From JAJAZB01 sp964244295 (GTDB taxonomy: Bacteria > Bacteroidota > Bacteroidia > Cytophagales > Spirosomataceae): a stretch of 6,033 bases of DNA. The DNA is taken from NCBI GenBank assembly GCA_964244295.1, contig CAXTIG010000083.1, positions 1 through 6,033 of the forward strand, read 5' to 3'. A program made the translations under genes and the position numbers. Each line of letters opens with the position of its first letter. Within the stretch, counting starts at the first letter, position 1. The notes under the pieces were generated by a model. It saw only the letters and a program-made list of their open reading frames with translations. It did no database searches and was not told the origin of the DNA. Of the stretch, positions 5,649 through 6,033 are shown piece by piece.

Positions 5649-5915
5649 TCAATTCGCCCGCGCCACCCGGTAAATCACCCCGTTGGTGTCGTCGCTCACC
5701 AGCAGCGAGCCGTCAGAATGCTGGACGAGGCCCACGGGACGGGCAAAGTGCGAGCGGTTGTTCTCGACCAGAAAACCCGTAAGAAATTCCTCGAACCGGA
5801 CGGGCTGGCCGTTTTCAAACTTCACCCGCACCACGCTGTAGCCGGAGGGTTTGCTGCGGTTCCAGGAGCCGCGCAGTGTGGCGAAGGCATCGTTCTGGTA
5901 CTCGGACAACCCTTG
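5649..5915 (-). pseudogene. C-terminal remnant of a PQQ-type sugar (sorbosone) dehydrogenase
   Basis: About 88 residues remain of a beta-propeller dehydrogenase related to L-sorbosone and soluble glucose dehydrogenases, enzymes usually exported and using PQQ. The fragment reads YQNDAFATLRGSWNRSKPSGYSVVRVKFENGQP, then FLTGFL, then RPVGLVQHSDGSLLVSDDTNGVIYRV, the usual last propeller blade and C-terminus. Complete members are several hundred residues, so most of the protein, including its signal peptide and catalytic part, is missing. Homology fades near 5910-5918 and the frame meets a stop at 5928-5930. A TTG at 5907-5909 could nominally start it but makes no sense for the family. The sequence beyond is AT-rich and unrelated. 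Either an insertion split the gene or it was deleted; the other half, if present, would lie to the right. Confidence 0.8.
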
Positions 5916-6033
5916 ACAGATAAGGCGTTAAACTTTTACTTACCGTTAACTAATTTTTGCTTGAAATCAAGTCAGATGAGTAGACTTGTCTTTTTGTTGA
6001 TTTACAGGTAGTTGCGCTATATTTGTACTGTAC
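5916..6033. mobile_element. Possible edge of an insertion element, family not assigned
   Basis: From about 5916 the DNA turns sharply AT-rich just where dehydrogenase homology stops. It contains the inverted pair CAAGTC/GACTTG (5968-5973 with 5983-5988), followed by a T-rich stretch, and then an outward-reading promoter at the window end. This layout (broken gene, composition jump, hairpin, promoter) is typical of an insertion-sequence end, but no transposase, second terminus or target duplication is inside the window. Confidence 0.4.
5997..6025 (+). promoter_or_regulatory. Bacteroidota-type promoter reading out of the window
   Basis: TTG at 5997-5999, an 18-base spacer and TATATTTG at 6018-6025 match the Bacteroidota consensus, with an exact -7 element. 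Transcription would start near 6031 and run rightward, probably into a gene of the inserted DNA. Confidence 0.6.

Overview
The window looks like a piece of a Bacteroidota chromosome, most likely Cytophagales (Spirosoma/Hymenobacter-like). The lineage is inferred from a DUF2851 protein, the long form of PyrF, a YwqE/CpsB-type PHP protein and a small two-helix membrane protein familiar from that group. Several upstream regions also carry the Bacteroidota promoter pattern (TTTG, about 18 bases, TAnnTTTG) rather than a -35/-10 pair. Coding DNA is GC-rich and the spacers are AT-rich. No tRNA, rRNA or CRISPR array was seen.

Layout, left to right. A 67-residue membrane protein (+, 182-385) overlaps by 14 bases, tail to tail, the DUF2851 gene (-, 372-1688). 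DUF2851 follows pyrF (-, 1794-2714) in one direction. The short spacer between them is almost filled by a 37-bp-arm inverted repeat. A 375-bp divergent spacer holds a near-consensus promoter for rfbC (+, 3090-3644). Then come a 392-bp spacer with a strong stem-loop terminator and a candidate promoter, and a YwqE/CpsB-like PHP-domain gene (+, 4037-4795). A PD-(D/E)XK-like protein of unknown role (-, 4838-5473) converges on it. Next are a perfect 30-bp-arm hairpin repeat (5559-5629) and the C-terminal remnant of a PQQ-type sugar (sorbosone) dehydrogenase (-, 5649 to about 5915). That remnant is cut off by AT-rich DNA carrying an outward-facing Bacteroidota promoter, probably the edge of a mobile element or other insertion.

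How the genes relate. pyrF makes UMP. rfbC makes a dTDP-rhamnose precursor, and CpsB/YwqE-type proteins usually act in exopolysaccharide control, so the middle has a mild nucleotide-sugar/cell-surface theme. Each gene nevertheless appears to be its own transcription unit, except possibly pyrF-DUF2851. The most interesting points are the PHP protein, where two expected metal ligands are replaced (DxHxH is DxNxH, and the AAEYY glutamate is glutamine), the two large inverted repeats, an approximately 30-residue insertion in PyrF, and the broken dehydrogenase at the right edge.
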